64,000 nucleotides of DNA from Lamellibrachia columna (GCA_963662155.1 OY759261.1:67050681-67114680), one strand, 5' to 3'; numbered from the stretch's first letter, positions 25,361-39,400 are shown. Numbers and translations are program-made. Notes: generated by a model not told the origin, from the sequence alone.

Positions 25361-27176
25361 CTGTTCAAACAAATCATACTATAATGTCAGCTGTTTAATA
25401 TGATATAATAATGGTTTCTAGTGAATGTCGTATGCTAGATACTTTGTACAGATATTTTCGTTACTGAAATACAATGTATACTGATCACTTGGTAGCCATT
25501 TTGATTGTTGACTGTATGTTGGGCTATTGTTGGCTGCGTCTCTTGTGTCAGTATATGTCAAATGTTATGTGCTGCTTGGTGTTTTAGTTGCATAGTTGCA
25601 ATGTACCGATAATTTAAATATCAATATTATTATAAAATATCATAAAAAGCAACAATATAAATAGAGAGCGGAATGCATCACATTATGTGATACGAAGGAA
25701 TGCGAGTTGTTGGAAGTACATATTGGGTTTAAAACATTAAATGTACTTCAAATGTCCATGACTGGACAATTATTCTGGTACATCCATACAATTATCTGGG
25801 GTACTTTGATGGTTTTTGGCAATACTGGGACAGTCAAATAAATATTATATAAAATTATTACTTTTCTTCCAACAGGAATATGCATTTTACAACTCCCAGA
25901 GTCACAATTAAAGGGTCAGATCTGGATTTAAACCAACTATCAGCTTAATAATAATAATGTTTTATTTGAGGCAAGTACACATATCATGAATTAAAAGCAT
26001 ACAATTGATCAATCCAATGTAATCATTGGACTTCAATAATAAATAAAAGTGTGAAAATAATTCACAAAAAGTATATTATCGGACTTTTCTAACCGGCATA
26101 AAAGGCTAAATATTGATGAGCTTTAACATAATTAGTAGTGAACATGACTTGCACTACAGCGGGGTGACAAGTTGTGTAAAATTCTAAAACTGTTGTTATA
26201 AGCAACAGTAATACCTTTCAGACTCTAGTTTTTTAAATTACATCAGATTTGAGGTATACATTGTACCACAGTATGAATTAAATAAAGTTGTTTTAATGGT
26301 ATTGTTGCATCAGTTAAATTTTCTGGCTAAAACATTTGCCTGCGCATAGATACATCTTTTCTGCCTGGCAATATCATCATCATCAGTAAGGTTATTGAAT
26401 ATTGTTTATAATATGGCCAAGGTATTTACATTTCTCAGTGTGAGGTAGTGTATGGTTATTGATAACAACATGGTGAATATTTTGTTTGTCCCCAGGTTTG
26501 TTATCAATAACCATACAGAAAGATTTTTTGGCATTGTATGTTATATCAAACATATTGCAGTGCTCGGCACAACAATCAGTGAGTTATCTCAACCAAAAAA
26601 CACTAGTCAGGTTTGGCACTTATAATTGTGATATATATTGATGTTGGGTATATCTGATGTTGCTATTGTCTTATTGTGTGAATAGTTTTTTTCTTCAAGA
26701 CTCAGTAGTAGTCGTCGGGTAAAAGTCCAAGGCCTAGGCTTAGCCACGCTATGCCAGGCCCAGGGCAGAGCCTAGGCTAGGCAGAACCGAGCCAGAGCAG
26801 AGGCATAACTTGCAGAACAGAAGCTTTGGCGGTGATTGATAGAGCAGGGTAGTGATGTCAAGCATACACTTACACACTCTCCAATGCAGCCTAGTTTGGT
26901 ACTTAGGCGGAATATTAATATAATTAATGCGAAACACCACCACGGGATAATGTGGTACTTCGGAAAATCACTTAGACTTAGACAAGCGAAATGAAATAAC
27001 CACGCCAACACGAGTTCTCGTTTACGAAGTCCCGGGCAAAACCGTGTCGCCATCTAACGACGAACAACCCAGCAGGCATGCAACTGCACCCTCTTTCGGA
27101 TAGTTTTGTCAATTTCTAAATTTTTTTCAGCAGAATGCATACAAATTCGTTATTGTGCATATATGAAAACACTCAC
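25361..27176 (-). other. ICE2 first intron (5' UTR intron)
   Basis: It runs from the donor gtgagt at 27176-27171 to the acceptor ttgtttgaacag at 25363-25361. It contains a perfect 19-bp inverted repeat at 26450-26516 and otherwise AT-rich sequence. I see no coding exon. The ATG at 27053 opens a 93-codon frame without recognisable content. Confidence 0.6.
26450..26516. repeat. Perfect 19-bp inverted repeat, 29-bp loop
   Basis: Arms 26450-26468 (gtatggttattgataacaa) and 26498-26516 are exact reverse complements, in the ICE2 first intron. Confidence 0.9.
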
Positions 27177-27240
27177 ATCTTCCGAAAATCTTCGCAATCT
27201 ATTATTCAAAATAAGCTGCTGTCAAAATGGTTTGAAGATT
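27177..27240 (-). other. ICE2: ICE2 non-coding first exon (upstream end approximate)
   Basis: On the minus strand the sequence ends cggaagat followed by the strong donor gtgagtg. Joined to the next exon (starting at 25360 with gaactagaag), it creates the three-codon upstream frame ATG AAC TAG across the junction and a TGA in frame with the main start at 25328. This supports that ATG as the initiator. The transcription start was not located. Confidence 0.6.
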
Positions 27241-27424
27241 CGTAATGTGCACGCCACCTGGTGTGAGATGCACGAAGTTTAGAGCACGTGCTTGCGACTG
27301 CGCAAAAGGAAGCGCGTTGCCATTGTTTCGTTATACTTTGTTGTAGAGATATCGCTGAAGAAACATCGTTTTAAATAAGTTACTGTAATAATCCAAGACG
27401 GGGTCCGTAAAAGAAGAAGGCGAA
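27241..27424. promoter_or_regulatory. Inferred bidirectional ICE2/Tra2 promoter
   Basis: The ICE2 first-exon donor and the Tra2 start codon are under 250 bp apart and point away from each other, so both promoters must lie here. The interval carries an E-box palindrome (gcacgtgc near 27282), gcgcaaaaggaagcgcg with an ETS-like ggaag, and no TATA box. It is richer in CpG than the flanks. Transcription starts are not shown by sequence alone. Confidence 0.6.
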
Positions 27425-30400
27425 ATGAGTGACAGAGAAGTATGTGTTTTTGAATTGGTTATTTTAAAAGTATCTTGGCATTAATAAGTATTTGAATACG
27501 AGTTGTTAACAGATTTCGGTTCCTTACGTCGGTTTTCGAAATCGCATTCGAAATATCGCTTGGAATTGATTTGTTTCAATTTTATGTCCGTTATTTTTGA
27601 TCAATCCGTATGTGAACATACTATGTGAAAAGTTAAACATGAACTATGTGAATAAATAACGCCACACCGTTTTTATTTTGAATGTTTTGTACCATTATGA
27701 CATTCAGACAGTTTTGCATTTCACCAGTCCAGGCAGTGCAGCCTCGTGATCGACATGTGGAAATATTCTAATACTGCGCTCCAGTGCGCTCGTGTTTTTT
27801 TCTAATTCACGAAATGTAAATTGAGTTCACCACCCCGACCAACTCGTAATGGTGCCATCGTAATTACCATCAAGAACTTAAGTTAAAAAAGCCCCGGTTG
27901 CCGATTCTTAATGGCAGAGTCAGAGAACACCGACAGACAGAGTGCCAGAGACTGTTCCAGAGTAGGCAAAATTGTCCGCCCCACTTTTCGTCTCTGGGGC
28001 GAAAGTCGACACCGGGTTTTACTAACTCGCCAATTTGGGCTTTCTGTAGCCAAATGGCTACGGAACTAATAACTTAAGTTTTAAAATCGATACACACTAA
28101 CCGTTTCACATATGTATTCCGTGACATACAACCGACACTTAGGCATCAAGAAACTGAAGAAATGTGCTCCAAATAATTATTTATGAGTACATTTATCGGT
28201 CACACAGAAAAAATTCATAAATAGCCGCCATACTGTGCACGTGATGTTGCCTTTGGGTCACATGATCAAACGCGATTTCGTGTAGAATAGGCCAGCAGCA
28301 CAGACATAAATAAAACACCCGTTAGTAAGTTAGTAGTTTATAGGGGCATTATTAATTATGTAACTCTATGGCCAGCAGACGGCAATTCTTAGCGTGACCT
28401 TATATAGATCTATGGAAATCCTGTTTGCTATTCTCGTTCACAACAACATCCGGTTATATACAAACTTTGACAAGCACATGCGTTCTGACAAAACAGGTAA
28501 TAATTTCACACTTTTATATGGTTATTGTCAGGTAACTTTAGTATAAGAATGCATACAGACACGAAAGACGTGTTTATGGCATTTTTGTAAGGTTTCACAT
28601 TTCATGAAAATACTTAAGCTTTTGATGAACGAGATCTTCGCCCCTACTACAGCAACAGCCAGATAGAAAAAATTGTAGGGCTATTGACTTTGCCTAGTTC
28701 CAAAGCAGCTCTGCGATTTACAGAAAATTGTTTTTTATTCGCAGAACAGCAAGTTTACGGCAAAAATTGTTCTTATTTGCAGAGCATCTCTGCAAATTAC
28801 GACACAAAAATCTCTTATTCGCAGAGCAGCTCTGCGAATTACGGCAACAGTTGGTCTTATTTGCAGAGCCAGGGTTAGAATTTAGCCTAAAATTAGTAGG
28901 GGCCAGCAGGGCCCCTAATTTCCAAAAGTGGGTGCCAAGAAATAGTTGCATGAAAAAGCCATAATGTAAGTTTGTTCAACAAAATTTTTTATTTTGTACA
29001 CAACGCAGTGCGGCGAATGTGGCTTTGCAGCAGCCTGATTAATAATTATCATATACGTAAAAGCAGATCTGTAGCTAAGGTCAAGATCAAGACCTGACAT
29101 TCCTTGCATATCACACATCCACATAAATGATGTGTATGGCTGCCTGTTCTTCGCAAGAGCATGCGCTGTAACAAACAACTTCTTCAGATGTGTAGCATCA
29201 TTGCTTTGCAATGCTTGTTCTGCTTTTGATGTCCCTACACATATAGAAAAAATCTGCAATTTATTTAGTTGCAAGCATATTAAAATTACGTTTTTGAAAT
29301 AGTTTTAGTCAAAGCATCCCTGAACTGATATATATATATATATATTAGCCTAGGTGTCGTATAAAACTGGAACTTACACAACTAGATTGAGGTTATAATT
29401 CCTTGCTAAAAAAAGTCTATCTGCAGCAAATATGGAAAATTATCTTGTGCCGATCTCTCAGACTACAAAGTATATATCAGATTATCCGCTAGGTGTCGCC
29501 AGTTACATCTGCATAGCGTTTTTTCGTAAATGTTTTGAAAAAATTCTTTTACCTTTAAAACGTTTTGATTTAGTTTTGTTGTCTTCTGCTGTCTGCCTTT
29601 TCAAAATGTTGTCCCCGCCAGTTATATACTTGAGAATATTGGCCATTATGATCGAAGAAATCAAATACGCTTTCCCGCAATTTTCAAGTCTTGGCCGGGC
29701 TAGTTCATAATCTGTCAACCAGTAGCGCACGAACATCCCCCTGGCGATGACTAAGATTAGCACTCCGCAGAAACTGATCGATATTAAAATGGTGTTTTTT
29801 GACTAGTTGCGTGGTCTTGTACAACATGTGTTTGGATAACGACGGATGGAACTTCCAGATGTTCGGTCGTGTTGGCTAGGGTGGAGAAATGAAGTAGGAT
29901 AGGTCGGTAGCGGTAGTGCCTCGTAAAATATGAATTGCATATGTTTTGTGCCTTGGAGATACAACGATATTGTCGTATTTATAACACAAAATTCTGGGAG
30001 CCAGTCGGGCTCCAAGAGTTGGAATTTTTGTGGACCCGACAGTAAATCTAGGCCCCCGCTAAATTCGAACCCTGAGAGCAGCTCTGTGAATTATGGCAAA
30101 TCGTAATTTTATTCGCAGAGCAGCCCTGCGAATTACAGCAAGTTATTGTGGGAGGACTCATTATGGAGATGCACCTTTAAATCTACGCTAGTCTAAAAGT
30201 ATGACAGTCATTCTGCACATGCTTTTTGATTTTCTGTTACGTGAACTGTACTTTTTTGCACTATATACAGGGAGTTTGGCACCCCTGCCACATTGTGGTA
30301 TAGGGAATTGTTTATATTATACATGTGGTATAGATATGTATGAACACAAGGCAACAATGTAGTGAACAACCAGGACAGTCGTTTATTAATGTAAGCATAT

Positions 30401-33400
30401 TTAATTTTATTGTTGTACTGGGTGCTGTTGGATGTCAGCAACTTGTTCGCAGCCGCATCAGTCCTTGAATTGACACAGAATTGAATGTGGTGAGCCTTCG
30501 AATATTCGTCTAGTGTACTCTGGAAAGAATTCCATGTGTTGAAGGTAGCACCTTCTTGCAAAAGAAGAGGCCCCATTGTTAAATCGTACCATATATACAT
30601 ATATGTTCAAAAAAGCAATAAAATACGTCATGTCTAGAGCCGAGACAAGCATCATCTGAAAACCCCAATGTGAACGAAAGACCACAATGCTCAAACTGCA
30701 TTCTGCACATGCGCAAGAAAATGGTGCGCAATGATTGGTTGATTTGTGCTCTGCGATGGTTGATTTGTGCTCTGCAAATAAGAAAAAGTTTGGTCGTTAT
30801 TTGCAGAGCTGCTCTGCAAGTAGCCAGTGCGATTCATAATGACCAGTTGACGGGGGTCATGAACTATATTTATATGTTGTGAACTCGTATTCGTGGAAAC
30901 TACGAATGCAGCATAATGCTGTGTTCCAGCAAACTCATAATTATGAATCAACAACTGAGGGTTCCCTTTTAAATTGCGAGCTCTCGACTGGTAATTGTGG
31001 TTTCACAGCGGTGATGAACTGTATTTAGTATTTACATGTCGTGAACTCATATTCACAGGAAGTATGGGCACTTTCAAATGCAGCATTATACTTGTGTTAT
31101 ATAAGCTCAGTCTACCGAATAGAATTTGGAAATGTTCATCTATCTTTTTTGTCTATGGCGAAAATTATAACAGTGGGATTAATTTGTTTTCCATGTCACT
31201 GTAAAAATAATAATGATGCAATTTTGAATACTTTCAAGTTATTGCAGTTTGTGACCACGTAGAGACCTGTGTTTATGAGTAGTGAGACAAATCTGCATTA
31301 CTTCCGGTGTCTTGCCACAAAGCGTGTGCATCATGAAGAAACATGGCATGACCCTAGAAAACTCTACACTTCCGAAAAGTTTTAAAGTCCATCCTCAACT
31401 GATTTAGCCTATCGCAAAATCTGGTTCGTTTATGTCCATATATGTAGTGTGTGAATAATTTTAACATCTGCAGTCAAGTCAATAAAAAAATTAATATTTT
31501 TGTTCAAATGATTGAAAGAATTGCCTTTAGTCGTTAGCTCTGGTAAAGCTCAAAATAGTGGATATCCAAAATGGTAAACACTGTGCGGGTCAATACCGAT
31601 CATGTGCATAACTTCCACTCGTCGTTCACGTGACAAAGTTACAAAATTCCACCACAGGTTTGAGTTTTCAGTATTTCTAATTTACTTCAATTAATATTTA
31701 GACGAACATTCAGTAATTTGATAGTCAGGCTGGGGTGAATTAAAAAATTATTTGGAATTATTCAATTTAATTCCAGAATTTGAACTGACAGATTTTGACC
31801 AAGCGGGATTTGAATAAAAAAAAATTGTAAGTTGAAGTGAAAGAAGATGAATGAATTGAACCTCATTTTCTTGTGCTGATGCGATCTGGTTTTATTTTCA
31901 ATGTGGTCCTCAATCCAACCCTAGAATTGCATATGAACTCAACAATGAGTCTGTGTGGTAATGTTAACATGGGGCAGTTTGAAAAAAAAGAACTCAAATA
32001 ATCAAACTATCGTGGGGTGTGATGAGCTTACTTTGAATTCAATACAGTTTGCAGCTCCTGCTCTAAGATAAAATTTGTTGTCTGTCTGCACATATCTGAA
32101 ACCATGCCCTTTGTGTGTGCTAGGAATGTGTGAAGCCATAGCCACCCCAATGGGGCACCCCAACAGTTAATAATTGGCTTGATACTCCTGCATTGCATCA
32201 TTGCGCAGGTATTTCTGAAACAATCAAATGATCAGCCTAATGGTCTTTTCATGTTGTTTGAATAACAACTCAGCTATTATCTGTACATTGTTTACTGTGT
32301 GAGTATGTGTCTGTGTGTTCATAGACTAAATGCATTCATAATGTAACTACTTTAGATTCTGAACGTGCTAAAGAAAATTATAAAAAGTTTTCAATAATTT
32401 TAAGGGCATTCGCTGACACTATTGTGAGGATTTTGGACACCTCCATATTTTTTCAGATTTATAGTAAAATGTCACTATAAGAATGTGTAATTCTTAATGA
32501 TTGATGTTCATGCCATGACATCAAGTAAACAATCTCCCAGTAATGGGTATTTTCTCCTGAAGCACCTTCTGATTAACCTTTTGAAGACCAGGTTTCTGGG
32601 GCAAACGGTACTATAACCAAAGGAGGGTATATATAGCTGGTTGCAGAACGAAAACTACCATAGACAAGTATACAAAAGTATACATTTTCTGAAACAGCAT
32701 TTATTTCTCTATTTGATTACACAAGAATGACTGTTGTGTGACTACTAAATAAATAAATTAATACGGGAAAAAAATTGAATTAAATTTTTTTAAATTCTTG
32801 ATTATTATGCATTCCCTGCAAAAAATATACATGCAAATATGTGTTTCATTGTGATAAACAATATGTACTCTATAAATCGGAAAAAAAATTGCTGTCATTT
32901 GAGGCAAATATGTTAAAATATCTCCCATATTATGCAAGTAGTGTGAGTGCAGAATGTGGGCACGGATAACTAATGGCTCAGTGTATTGAACTATAAAATT
33001 CATGATGTTCAAAATAGTCATATTCAAAGTATATTTTTGTGATGGGCCAGGCTGTGATGGGCTAGGCTGTGGGTCGGCAGGCTGCTGGTCGGCAGGCTGT
33101 AGTGCTTCTAAAATTGACTGTCCTGTATGCATTATTTACTGTTACTAATAATGTGCAAAATATACCCAGTAAACAAGGTTCAGCAAATAACATTACAACA
33201 TAATTGAACAAACACACTGTATTATCGCTCACCCTACCCCAAAACTGACACGCCCACGACAAGCGAGTGCCCTGTTTGACTGTCAAAACATGGTCGGTCA
33301 CGGCTGCCGCTTCCTACCATTATGTTTTCGATCTAAATTACTGATTTCAAAGACGTACAAGTTCATTTATAGACGTAAAAACCCATTATTATGTTGGGAG

Positions 33401-36400
33401 ACATCGGTTCCTCGAAGGTTTTCTTCAAAATTTTACCTGTGTGCACCTGCGTAGCAAAACATACCTGAAATTTCGCTGCCTGAAGCATCTGGTGACAGCA
33501 CATATTCATCCAAATCGTTGGCCACATCGATCTCGCTGTCAACAACACTGTTTTCGTCTGATTCATCCAAATCTAAACTAATAGCATCCAATGCCCGTTC
33601 GTAGTCGTCAATCCCTCGAATCAGGAATCGTCGACGATCCATGTTCAACTTCACAAAGCTCTCAAAAAATTTAAAACAGGAAAAAATCTCGGAATGGTCT
33701 CAGAATGGCAACGAATTATATGGCTGTATACGGGTCTTTCAGTATTGGCTATGCACAGAAATGTTGCTGACATCTAGCGATCAACGTAAGCACTGCTCGC
33801 CAACCCCGATATATCAGGGTTTGGTCCTCAAAAGATTAAGAGAAAAACTAGATAAATATACAGGTCATTAATTCCATGTGAAATCAACCAATTTTCAGGG
33901 AATTTTTAAAGTTTATGTCTCAGAATTTGCTTAAATTTTAACCAGGGAATAAGTAGCTACACCTGAGCACTTTTGCAAAAGAACTAAGCATTTACATGCA
34001 AATTGTGTCTGTAACGCCCTATTATGTGAACAGGGGGCAAGTGCCCAAAACGCACCCATTATTTTTATCTGTTTTCAGGTGCCTCTAACTTAAGAAATTT
34101 ACAAGCTACATATCTGAAATTTGCTGAATATGTACACATATTGGTGCATATTATGTAAGCAAAATTCAAGAATGATAGGACAGTGGGTATACTGGCTGCA
34201 CGGGCACCATCTGTTGTCAGGGATACTGACAATAACCTATTCGTTCAGTAGGATTCTAGTTGCTATACTTTCAGAATAATTCAGCCTTAAACTTTTATTT
34301 TATTTACTTTTTATATTTTATGAATTTCAGCACCCAAAATGAGAATGTGGGACAAGTCGTATTACCATATAACTGTGCATAGTCCTTTACTAGGTAAACA
34401 ACATATTAAAATTTCAGGATTGTGATCTGTTGCATTTAATTTATATTGCAGCTGAAATTATTGTTCTGCCCAATGGCGTTTTTCTCCTAAATTTCTCCCA
34501 AATTGGCAAAACAATATCCATAATAAAAGTTCTCATTTTGGGTGCTGAAAGGTAGGAAAAGTTAAGTTTTATGTTGAATCATTCTGAAAGTAAGGCAACT
34601 AGAAGCCTACTAATAGGTTATTGCCAGTATCCCTGACAGTAGATGGTAGCAATCATTTTCAGAGCAACTCTGGAAATAAGGGCCAATCACAGGCTTATTT
34701 TTTTAGAACAGCTTTGTTATACCAAAAGTGCTCAGTATAGCTACTTATTCATTGGTTAAAATTTAAGCAAATTCTAAGACATAAACTTTTTGACCATTGG
34801 TTAATTTGACATGGAATGACCTATATGCCATAACTGGCACTATACTCTTTGAACCAACAATTATAATATATTGAAGGAATGTTTGAACTGACAGTGGGTG
34901 TGACCTTTTATTACAGGGTAGCGAGGCGAGGTCCCATTCCTACAAGACACGGTCCCATTCCTACACTCCGGAGAAGTCACCCATTGGATCCGTGGGTAGT
35001 GACCACCTCAACTCGTGTTCGCCCAGGTCACAGAAAGAAATGTCAAAGTCACCAGCGAGGGTGACTCCCCAAAGATCACGTTCACGGTAAGATGATCACA
35101 GTCTTACTAATGTGCAGTCGGTGAAGTAAGCCATGCTGCTTTTATGTGTTTAGATTTTCGATGTTGTAAGAGTGGGTGTGGACCGTGTGGTTGTGTCCAT
35201 ATTAATTATTCAAACTTATTTATTCTGTATGTTGAATAGATAACTTAAAAACATATTTATTAATCAAACATCCAATATGCTCTGTCCAGAATTTGGGTGC
35301 AGTTCAGATTGTTGAATCGGACATGTCCAATTCAGTCAGAACTAGTTATATGCACAATGACACAGTCATCATGTACAAAACAGCATATTTGACGACAACA
35401 TATCCCCAAGTATTGTTTTCATTTGACCACAGCAACATTTATGATTTGTAGCAATGGCAGACAAATGTTTGTTGCATCAAATGTACTAAAATATGTTTGA
35501 TTACATTTTATTGTTTTAAAACCAACCGACTGCAACAACATATGCCATAATCCCAACTTTTTAGTGAAATAATATAAAATGGTACATTTACTTGTACTTC
35601 ACCAGTGAATCTTACTCTATGGTTGGTTATCAGACATGGCCTTGTTCAAGTATTATTGATACTCCAGTGAATCTTACTCTATGGTTTTTTATCAGACATG
35701 GCCTTGTTCAATTATTATTGATACTCCACCACCGTTTTGTACAATTCCCGTCATCTTTGTACGTATGTGTAAGATGTTGTTAAATTGTTCTTGTTAGGTC
35801 TCGGGGTAACAGAAGGCACTACTCTCGCTCCAGGTATGTGTCACACATGCCAGTATTCTCCTTTTACACAGGCACGTAAATACACGCGTCTGAACTAGCC
35901 AAATAAAAGGTGTTTGTTGACATGCTGGAATGTTATTCCAATGAATGGTAATGCAGCTTGTGTAGATACAAACGGGAAAAATTTATGTGTTAATTTGTGT
36001 GTAAAACGGTAGTCCACAGTATTGCCTACAAGTGTTACTGCAGTGCGTGCGTGGGGTGTAGTTGGCGCGTGCGTGTGTGACTGTGCGTGTGTGAGACACA
36101 ATCTGTCATCAGTGTTGACATTCATGTGCCCATTAGATCCACTCTGTCTGTGTGTACCAAGCAGGCAGTCAAAACTGTTGTGTCTGTGTTGTAGAAGTCA
36201 CAGCCGCCGGAGGTATCGCTCAAGATCTCGCTCCTACAGTCCTTACGGCCGACAGTCACGGGGCAGGTACTCACGGGGCAGACAGTAAGTATTGTCTAAC
36301 TAGTAGTATGAGACAGCCCATGTTGAAATCAGATTTGGGGTCAATTAAATTGGAATTGAACCACCAATTCCGGAATTGGAATTACTGTTTTTTTTTTTAA

Positions 36401-39400
36401 GTAATTGGAATTTTTTTAAGTTGAGATTTTTTTTATTCGTTGCAGATAATCAATAAAATATATGTTGCATATCATATTTGTTTGTCATTGTGTATTATAA
36501 TGTGCAAAAATTTAATAAAACTGCTATAACATAGATGCTATTTTTGTTGTTGAATGGTTGTTTTGTTCACTTACTTTTATTTCGATATAAAAGTGGTTTT
36601 TGTAGCTGATGTTGAATTGGAATTGACCCCATGCCTGGTTGAAATACATGTGGGCTTTTATCGGTGACTGCCACATTATGTACATTACAGTACTAACTAA
36701 TCACGCAAAACGTCAGCATAAAGCATAATAATGTTACTTTCAACTGTTTCGGAAATAACATTAATACTGATATGTTTATAAAATTCAAAACTTTATTTTA
36801 GTGGTCTGCTAGTTATAAGAAATGAACGGCAATATTTGGTATGGTTTATATTTATTTAATTATTATTTAAAAGCAGTGTGGGTTTTTGTTTTACGCACAA
36901 AAACTTTGTTGACTTGTTTTATTACGTATATTTATACATTTTTGTGGGGATGTTCACCTCAGCCGGTGCAAAATGGAACTGGGAACAGAATGGTGACATT
37001 CCCATCCCTAAGTTTGCTGTGTTGTAGCAAGAAGACTCCAGACCCCTACTGGTTAGCCTCCAAATACAGACCCCTGCTGGTTAGTCACCAGGCCCTTATT
37101 GTCATATCTTCCTATATCAGTATGTTGCTTTCTGCAGCTCCCGCAGTAGGTCTCCGTACGGCCGGCGTGGAGGTGGTGGCTCCCCCAACCATCGTCGTGG
37201 TTACCATCGCAGTCACAGTCGTTCTCCCATGTCGAACAGACGCAGGCATGTCTGCAGCAGGGTAGGTGCAGCAATCTTCTCACCAAGCTTCACACTGGTG
37301 TTTGTAACTGATTACATGTTATGTCATAGGTTATCGTAATGTATGTAATTGTGTAGTCGATTATGAAGCAACTGTAATTACAGTACTTTTTTTATTAATT
37401 AAAGAGCATTATTATTAAATTATGGAGCAATGGTCCACTGTATAGCTAGAAACAAAAATTATTTACTTTACTTTATTCATTAACCCTCTTGTCAGAATGC
37501 CCAAATCAACCCGTCAGCGGGGCCATAGTTCAACTGCGTAGCGCGGAACAGTGTCACCAAATAATAACAATTTCTTCCTGCAGCTGACAGATAAAATAGT
37601 GAAATTTAACTAGCAAGTGTCACAACTTAGAAACTCAGGCAATTCCCATGACTAAATAGCAACAAACGCATCCGCTGTCCACTGATACATCCTACATGGA
37701 TAGGATTTATTTTTAAATTGCATAGCTAATGCAATTGTTTTAGCCCAAACTGTAGAGTGGTTCTTACAAAGTAAAAACTGTATTGAAATTTTTCTGCCAG
37801 ACATTGTTTCCATGGTAACACACAAAGATGACTGCCAAATATGACAAATATAGCATAGCTTGGTAACACTAACTCCTTCAATAATTCATGTATCAATGTA
37901 ATTTTTTCAGTTTCTTATTTGCTACTCATTTTATGCAACCATGAAGAGATTTAATATATTGCCATTGTTTGGCAATTTTTCCATATTGGAACAACAGTTT
38001 TTTGCAAACACAGGATTTATTACTTGAAAGAGACATGCTTTATCCACGAATAAAAATGACTTAGAGGTATGTAATTGCTATAAAATGAACTTTATGGATA
38101 GTAAATAGACAAAGCTATCAGAATACAGTGGAAATAAATTTGGAGTAATCTATAAAAAAATATGTTTAATATTTGTGCCAGACCCTGATTTCCATGCTCC
38201 TCTAAAAAATAAAGTGTCCAAAATTGTGAATATTTTTCTTCTGAGTTTTTAAAGTTATGATATTCTAAACAGTGTTTGAAATGAAGCCTTTTTATTGGCG
38301 GTCACCTATTCAAAACGCTTCCGTCAATTCGGTTAGCCAAAATGCACAAGTTATCGGCCCCTCCCCGTCGATTCATCCCGGTGGACTGTATTAGTGATGC
38401 GCATTACAGTACTTACTAATATATGCTAATTCGACATAAAATATGTGGCGAACTACTTCTTCCTTGCCAGCAACAGATCACTGCAAAGGCAAATGCGAAG
38501 TCCACATGTGCAAGGGAATCCTTTCATGGCCAGTCTAATGTGAATATTTGACTGGCGACGAATGGGTTAAGGTAGCTGGGGTGGCTAACGTGTCAGTTGA
38601 TTTTTTCCTCATAACATGCTAGGAAAATTGAACTGAATGTCGACACCACAAATAAAGTTTATTGTGTCTTTGAAGCTATAACAGAAACGGCCAAGTAGAT
38701 ATGACCAGGTGACCCTGCGGATAACAGGCCAATTAAAATGATCACCTGCCACGTGTTTGTCAGATGGCTGGCATAACCTGGTATCGTAGACGACAACACG
38801 TTACAAATGCAGATTCAAGGGCCATTATGGCAACAAATTAAGGGGACATGTCAATATTATAAATGGCCGTTATGTTTTGTCAACAACACGTGAAAAACGT
38901 CACATTTTAAGCATGATACGCATATCTATTGACATTTCTGTTATCATTAACAACCAGGAAATTATGCTTAATTTACTGTTTTAGAAAAAAATGACAACAC
39001 TTACAAAGCTGCAATTTGGCGTATGGAAACATCTTAAATGTACGCAAAATTACACAAATTAATTTGACTTATGATTGGTGAAGGGTTTGTGTCAAACATA
39101 CACTGCAACTTTAGGCTGTCATTCAACTTTTTGCAAACTTATTCATGGTGGTGTAGCACATGTAATTGGTTTATGTTAACCAACATTTTCCATAAAGTTA
39201 TCAGTGACACTCATACTTATATGTATGTCATTTATTTCTTTGGGGATTTTCTCAAACTGATGTAATTTTTGCATTTTGTGACTATTTTTTCACATTTACA
39301 AAAAAGATTTAATCTTGTAACAACCAAATAAATTGAAACCTCAAAAAAACATTATTTGGAATATCATGTAGTATTTCAACTACAATCTGTGAAGAAATGG

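Larger units (their letters stand above)
27440..34916 (+). other. Tra2 intron 1
   Basis: Donor gtatgt at 27440 and acceptor ttacag ending at 34916. It contains the hAT, piggyBac and foldback elements listed separately, plus dispersed gcagagcagctctgc repeats. In vertebrate Tra2 genes a regulated poison exon lies in the corresponding region; I cannot identify one here with confidence. Confidence 0.8.

Noticed and set aside
26772..27053. Minus-strand ATG frame of 93 codons near the ICE2 promoter
   Set aside because: No match to ICE2 N-termini, and the ATG at 25328 is supported by the upstream stop made by the leader splice.
27911..28069. Possible alternative first or poison exon of Tra2 (ATG with gaacaccgacagacagag)
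   Set aside because: Purine-rich stretch and an ATG, but no convincing acceptor-donor pair and no similarity to Tra2 N-termini.
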